The translations under genes were made by a program, and so were the position numbers. Below, one piece after another: positions 5,037-8,786 of a stretch of 8,786 nucleotides of DNA. The stretch spans positions 1 to 8,786 of the forward strand of contig JAAYHO010000030.1 in NCBI GenBank assembly GCA_012735335.1. Direction: 5' to 3'. The notes beneath the pieces are model-generated. The model was not told where the DNA came from. It saw only the letters and a program-made list of their open reading frames with translations, and did not search any database. Each line of letters begins with the position of its first letter. Within the stretch, counting starts at the first letter, position 1. This DNA comes from Gammaproteobacteria bacterium (lineage in GTDB: Bacteria > Pseudomonadota > Gammaproteobacteria > Pseudomonadales > Pseudomonadaceae).

Positions 5037-6197
5037 TCAATACGCCTGGCGGTAGATTGCCAGCGCATCCGCCTCCGTCACCTCCCGCGGGTTGTTCACC
5101 AGCAGGCGCTGCTGCAGCATGGCGTCTCTGGCCAGCATTTCCAGGCTGTCCTCCGGTACCCCGGCATCGCGCAGGCGGCTGGGCAGGTTGCAGCGCGGGC
5201 TGAGCTGGGACAGGGCAGTGATCAGCTGGTCGGTCAGGCTGGCGGCGTCGCCGGGCTGGCAGTCGGGCACCAGCAGCGGCGCCAGTTCGGCATACAGGGA
5301 TTCGGCCGCCGGAGCATTGAAGGCCACCACGCTGGGCAGTACCAGGGCGTTGGACAGGCCATGGGGAATATGGAAGTGCCCGCCCAGCGGGTAGGCCAGG
5401 GCATGCACCGCCGCCACCGGGGCATTGGCAAAGGCCTGACCGGCCAGCAGCGAACCCAGCAGCATGGCCTGGCGGGCCTGCAGATTGCTGCCGTTATGTA
5501 CCGCCTCGTCCAGGTTGCCCGCCAGCAGCCGCAGTGCCTCCCGGGCCAGCATGTCCGACAGCGGGTTCTTCTTCAGTTTGCTGGTATAGGCCTCGATGGC
5601 ATGCACCATGGCGTCAATGCCGGTCGCGGCGGTCACCGCCGGTGGCAGTCCCAGGGTCAGCTCGGCGTCCAGCACCGCCAGATCCGGCAACAGCAGGGGG
5701 GACACCACGCCGCTCTTGGTGGTCTCGCCGGTGGTGATGATGGCGATCTGGGTCACCTCCGAGCCGGTGCCGGCGGTGGTCGGCACCTGGATCAACGGCA
5801 GCCGCTGGCCGCGGGCCTGGTCCACGCCGTAGATCTCGGCCAGACTCTGGTGGGCGTGGGGATGGGCGAGCAGGGCGACCAGCTTGGCCACGTCCATCGA
5901 GCTGCCGCCGCCGAAGCCGATCACCAGCTGGGCGTTCATCTCCCGGGCCTGACGCACCGCGGCCAGCACCACTTCCTCGGGCGGATCGGCCAGCACCTGA
6001 TCGAATACCTCGACATACATGCCGTGGTCGACGAAGTCGGGCAGGGCGTCATTCAGCAGCCCCAGCCGGGTAATGCCGGGGTCGGTCACTATCAGCACCC
6101 GTTGCGCGTCCCGCTCGCGGCAGAGCTGGGCTAGACGGCTGGCAGCGCCGGTTTCACAGAGGATCCGGGCGGTAGTGGCAAAGCTGAATGATGACAT
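5037..6197 (-). CDS. Iron-containing (group III) alcohol dehydrogenase
   Basis: A 386-residue NAD(P)-dependent, metal-requiring alcohol dehydrogenase that interconverts a primary alcohol and aldehyde in the cytoplasm. Motifs seen: VIGFGGGSSMDVAKLVALLAH for dinucleotide binding (GGGSSMD at about 96-102), QVPTTAGTGSEVTQIAI (about 137-153), and the four expected metal ligands Asp195 and His199 in GIDAMVHAIEAYTS, then His265 and His279 in VHALAYPLGGHFHIPHG. The length is normal for the family. The ATG at 6195-6197 is chosen because GAGG sits 6 bases upstream; the GTG two codons earlier directly abuts that site. The preferred substrate cannot be read from the sequence. The MCP gene lies upstream on the same strand with a 114-base gap. 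Confidence 0.93.
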   Translation of the reverse strand: MSSFSFATTARILCETGAASRLAQLCRERDAQRVLIVTDPGITRLGLLNDALPDFVDHGMYVEVFDQVLADPPEEVVLAAVRQAREMNAQLVIGFGGGSSMDVAKLVALLAHPHAHQSLAEIYGVDQARGQRLPLIQVPTTAGTGSEVTQIAIITTGETTKSGVVSPLLLPDLAVLDAELTLGLPPAVTAATGIDAMVHAIEAYTSKLKKNPLSDMLAREALRLLAGNLDEAVHNGSNLQARQAMLLGSLLAGQAFANAPVAAVHALAYPLGGHFHIPHGLSNALVLPSVVAFNAPAAESLYAELAPLLVPDCQPGDAASLTDQLITALSQLSPRCNLPSRLRDAGVPEDSLEMLARDAMLQQRLLVNNPREVTEADALAIYRQAY

Positions 6198-6276
6198 GGG
6201 CACCTCGTTCGGCCGACAAGTGATACCTCACTCTACGGCGCGGAACGGGAGCCCGGCAAGCGCAGCGCACCGCACT

Positions 6277-6301
6277 GCATGGCATGAATGGCGCGCCATG
6301 C
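6277..6301 (-). other. Stem-loop and 12-bp palindrome between the MCP and alcohol dehydrogenase genes
   Basis: GCATGGC (6277-6283) and GCCATGC (6295-6301) form a 7-bp stem with an 11-base loop. Inside it ATGGCGCGCCAT (6288-6299) is a perfect palindrome, giving a competing fold. It begins 10 bases after the MCP stop codon. There is no T-tract on the minus-strand side, so it is at best a weak terminator or an mRNA 3' structure. A protein-binding operator is also possible. Confidence 0.35.
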
Positions 6302-6311
6302 CCCCGCCGGT

Positions 6312-8450
6312 TCAGGCCACGACCTTGTCCGAGCTGACCTGGAAGGCGTCAGACAGCTGCTGCAGGCGCGTGGCGGTCTCCTTGACCTGGTTGGAGCTGT
6401 AGCGCAGGGTATGGATCACCCCGGACAGCGCCTGGGTGGTGCGTGCCACTTCGCCGGCCTGGCGGCTGTGTTCCTTGTTCTGGCTGTCCATCACGCCGAT
6501 CAGCTGGAACAGGTTCTCCAGGATGTCCTGCAGCACCGCGGTGTTGTCCGAGGCTTCATCGGCCCGCTGCAGCTGGGCATCCACATCGGCCACACCCTGC
6601 TCCATCAGCGCCACCGCCCCCAGGGTGGCATCGCGGATCGAGGTGATGCCGCGGCTGATGGCTTCGGCGGCGCTGGCCGTGCGCGAGGCCAGTGCCCGCA
6701 CCTCGGCGGCGACCACGGCAAAACCCCGACCGTGCTCCCCGGCGCGGGCGGCCTCGATGGCGGCATTGAGCGCCAGCAGGTTGGTCTGGGCGGTGATATC
6801 GGTAATCAGCGAGACCATGCCGACAATCTCCTGGGAGCGCAGATCCAGCTGCTGCACGCTGCGCGCCGAGTTCTCGACGATGTCGCGGATCTGCCGCGTC
6901 CCGTCGCTGACCGTTTCCAGCCGCTGTCGCGCGGCACCGATGACCTGCTCCAGGGTCTGCTTCATTTCCCGGGCGGTACCCGAGGCGTTGCCGACCATCT
7001 CCAGCTGGCTCTCGATCATGCTCAGCATGCCGGAAATGGTTTCGGTGACATCCTCGGCGGTGCTGCTGGCCTGCTGGTTGTAGCTGAGCATCTGCTCGCT
7101 GTTGGTCAGCGCATGACGACTGGCGAGCTTGAGCCGGCCAACCACGGTATCCAGGGTATCGATGAAGCTGTTGACCCAGCGGCCCAGTTCGCCGGTCTCG
7201 TCGGATACCAGCCGGCTGGTATCCAGCCGCTGGCGCAGATTGCCTTCGCCCTCGGCGATATTGCGGATGATCTCGGTCATGCGGCCGACCCGGCGGGCCA
7301 GTCGCTGGGTGCCGCGCCGCCAGAACCACCAGGCGGCGGGCAGGATGACGGCAAACTGGGCAAGAATGGCGATGACGGACTCGACCCGGTACCAGCTGAG
7401 CAGGGCCTGACTGCCTGCCACCCAGAGCATGACCAGCAGGAAGCGCTTCATCAGGTCGTAGCTCAGGGAGCGGTAGCGGAATACCTCCTCCAGATCCGCC
7501 TCGCACATCATGCCCCAACGGTCCGGCGAGCCGGTGAGGCTGAAGGTCACCCCGCGCCCTATCACCGGGATGTGGCGGTAATCCGAATAGCCGGGGTAGG
7601 TGACAAAGGTATTGGCGCCCCGGGCAATGGTCTCGCGCACACCCGGGTGCAGCTGGCCGGTGGCCGGATCGGTGAAGCGGATCTCGAACTCGGTATGCTC
7701 GCGCACGCTGACCGTGCCCCAGGGGGTGGGGATGCCATCCTTGAGGTTGCTGCCATGGCTGAAGGTGCTGTCCTCGAACCGTGAACGGGACAGGGCCCGG
7801 CCCGGCTCTATCTGCGGGTCGAAGCGCGATTCGGCCATGAAGATGTAGTTGTCGCCGGACTCGTGATAGATGTGCCCGGCCTCACGCTGGATCAAATCCC
7901 CCAGCACATCGTTGGGGATGCGTGCGCACAGGCAGCCTCCGGCCTCCAGTGGCTGGTAGAACATCAGGGTCACGGCGTCATGGAAGCTCGAGGTGGACGG
8001 TCCCAGTTCGCGGGTGCGCGGGTCCACATAGGGCCCGTGGAGAAAGCGCTGCTGCAAGCCGGCGCTGACCGCGCGCCGGTCCAGGTTGTGCGGCAGCGGC
8101 AGGCTGGCGCTGCTGCAGACAGGCCGCCCCTGGCTGTCCAGCACCAGCAGCTCGGTGGCATCCGGCATCTTGTTTCTCAGCTCGCGCAGCTGTCGGCTGT
8201 CCACCGCCTGGGGGCTGGTACCCAGGGACTTGCCGATGGCGCCCAGCATCGACCACTGGTTATCGCACCACTGCTGCAGCAGGCGCACCCTTGTGGTGGA
8301 CAGATTGGTAAAGATTTCCTCGAGCTGGGCGTAACGGTTCTGGTTGAGCCAGCAGGCCCAGCCCATGCGCAACTTGCCGGCCGGCCCGAACCAGGGCAAC
8401 CAGTGCCGCTCGCTGTCCTGTAGATTCATGAGTTGACTGAGCAGAGCCAC
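6312..8450 (-). CDS. Methyl-accepting chemotaxis protein with N-terminal sensor region and membrane hairpin
   Basis: A 712-residue chemoreceptor (from the GTG at 8448-8450) that would signal to CheA/CheW. Residues about 40-330 are a soluble sensor region with Cache-like features: a long helix, then [15 protein letters not shown] (100-114) and [13 protein letters not shown] (138-150). Two hydrophobic helices follow close together at about 336-354 and 359-377, then a HAMP region ([12 protein letters not shown], about 398-409) and a long methylated-helix domain with the highly conserved hairpin tip around 549-591 ([35 protein letters not shown]). No first membrane helix precedes the sensor, so the sensor is predicted to be cytoplasmic, as in Aer. 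No C-terminal CheR-binding pentapeptide is present (ends SSDKVVA). GTG is preferred over the ATG at 8429 because AGGAAGGA lies 8 bases before it; a TTG at 8492 falls inside a candidate promoter. The ligand is unknown. Confidence 0.9.
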   Translation of the reverse strand: MALLSQLMNLQDSERHWLPWFGPAGKLRMGWACWLNQNRYAQLEEIFTNLSTTRVRLLQQWCDNQWSMLGAIGKSLGTSPQAVDSRQLRELRNKMPDATELLVLDSQGRPVCSSASLPLPHNLDRRAVSAGLQQRFLHGPYVDPRTRELGPSTSSFHDAVTLMFYQPLEAGGCLCARIPNDVLGDLIQREAGHIYHESGDNYIFMAESRFDPQIEPGRALSRSRFEDSTFSHGSNLKDGIPTPWGTVSVREHTEFEIRFTDPATGQLHPGVRETIARGANTFVTYPGYSDYRHIPVIGRGVTFSLTGSPDRWGMMCEADLEEVFRYRSLSYDLMKRFLLVMLWVAGSQALLSWYRVESVIAILAQFAVILPAAWWFWRRGTQRLARRVGRMTEIIRNIAEGEGNLRQRLDTSRLVSDETGELGRWVNSFIDTLDTVVGRLKLASRHALTNSEQMLSYNQQASSTAEDVTETISGMLSMIESQLEMVGNASGTAREMKQTLEQVIGAARQRLETVSDGTRQIRDIVENSARSVQQLDLRSQEIVGMVSLITDITAQTNLLALNAAIEAARAGEHGRGFAVVAAEVRALASRTASAAEAISRGITSIRDATLGAVALMEQGVADVDAQLQRADEASDNTAVLQDILENLFQLIGVMDSQNKEHSRQAGEVARTTQALSGVIHTLRYSSNQVKETATRLQQLSDAFQVSSDKVVA

Positions 8451-8487
8451 GGGGCGTGTCCTTCCTGATGGATGATGGCCAATGCGC

Positions 8488-8503
8488 AGCAAGAATCAGG
8501 CCC
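8488..8503 (-). promoter_or_regulatory. Candidate sigma-54 (-24/-12) promoter for the MCP gene
   Basis: The minus strand reads GGGCCTGATTCTTGCT. Against TGGCACG-N4-TTGCW it has the invariant GG and GC at the correct 10-base separation, a perfect TTGCT and 4 of 7 matches in the -24 part. A start about 12 bases beyond the GC, near 8477, would leave a leader of roughly 27 bases containing the ribosome binding site at 8459-8466 and ending at the GTG start. RpoN control of motility genes is common in Pseudomonas. No enhancer site was identified. Confidence 0.4.
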
Positions 8504-8650
8504 AGATGGGGTGGGCTGCGGGGTGTGCGGGATCCGGAAGGCGAGGGGTGCCGGCGGCTGCGCGCCGGTGGTGCTGAAAGGCCATTATTGCCGGGGTGTG
8601 CACCAGAATGGGGCGAGGGCTTCCGGCCTTTTCCCCCTCTCCCAACCCCA

Positions 8651-8687
8651 AAAAGAAAGACCCCCGGCTCTGGCGAACCGGGGGTCT
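8651..8687 (-). terminator. Rho-independent terminator of etfA
   Basis: A 10-bp stem (AGACCCCCGG / CCGGGGGTCT, 8658-8667 and 8678-8687) with a 10-base loop is followed on the minus strand by TTTCTTTT. It begins 23 bases beyond the etfA stop codon, which is the expected position for an intrinsic terminator on that strand. It separates etfA from the MCP transcription unit. Confidence 0.9.
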
Positions 8688-8709
8688 GCTTACCGCATGA
8701 AGCTGGCGC

Positions 8710-8786
8710 TTACAGCTTGCCAGTCAGCTCCGGTACCGCCTCGAACAGGTCGGCAACCAGGCCGTAGTCGGCAACCTGGAAGATCG
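8710..8786 (-). CDS. etfA: EtfA C-terminus, electron transfer flavoprotein alpha subunit (5' part outside window)
   Basis: The frame encodes the last 24 residues and a TAA at 8710-8712. It contains VADYGLVADLFEAVPELTGK, which matches the conserved end of bacterial ETF alpha subunits, whose C-terminal domain binds FAD. ETF passes electrons from acyl-CoA and other dehydrogenases to ETF-ubiquinone oxidoreductase. The etfB partner normally lies upstream of etfA and would be beyond the right edge. The identification rests on a short piece, but the ending is distinctive and a strong terminator follows. Confidence 0.85.
   Translation of the reverse strand, partial: IFQVADYGLVADLFEAVPELTGKL

Noticed and set aside
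4998..6134. A 378-codon plus-strand open frame opposite the alcohol dehydrogenase
   Set aside because: It is an antisense shadow produced by GC-rich codon bias; its product is Gln/Gly/His-rich without domains, while the minus strand has all metal and NAD motifs.
6288..7784. A 498-codon plus-strand open frame opposite the MCP
   Set aside because: Antisense shadow of a clear chemoreceptor; composition is Gly/His/Gln-rich with no recognisable fold.
8456..8767. A 103-codon plus-strand open frame between the MCP and etfA
   Set aside because: It runs through the etfA terminator and into the etfA coding end in antisense, and covers the candidate MCP promoter.

Overview
This window looks like chromosomal DNA from a Pseudomonas-type gammaproteobacterium (Pseudomonadaceae). 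The evidence is high-GC codon use, the block mtgA - DUF423 - thiS - thiG - trmB (an order I recall from Pseudomonas chromosomes, not checked here), an EtfA tail, and intergenic REP-like hairpins with a TGGGA head. No mobile element, CRISPR array, tRNA or rRNA is visible, and most of the window is housekeeping DNA.

Left part (1-3240): the lysine-rich C-terminus of an unidentified protein ends at 132, followed by a strong stem-loop. mtgA (cell-wall glycosyltransferase) faces it on the minus strand. From a 73-bp divergent intergenic region a small DUF423 membrane protein runs rightwards. Then comes a compact set, thiS, thiG and trmB. ThiS and ThiG make the thiazole half of thiamine; trmB makes tRNA m7G46 and overlaps the end of thiG by 8 bases.

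Middle part (3241-5036): a 320-bp gene-free stretch holds several hairpins, including two copies of a REP-like unit. A crotonase-superfamily gene follows; it lacks both hydratase glutamates but keeps an acidic residue at the isomerase position. It meets a hotdog-fold thioesterase end to end with no bases between the two stop codons. A second REP-like pair, arranged the opposite way round, lies between the thioesterase and the next gene.

Right part (5037-8786): all genes are on the minus strand. In order of transcription these are the end of etfA with a clear intrinsic terminator, a large chemoreceptor (MCP), and an iron-containing alcohol dehydrogenase. The MCP has its sensor region at the very N-terminus and both membrane helices together after it, an Aer-like layout. 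A sigma-54-like site sits at a fitting distance upstream of its probable GTG start.

The items most worth a second look are the four-copy REP-like family, the atypical crotonase active site and the chemoreceptor topology. I see no convincing sign of a wholly new multigene system.
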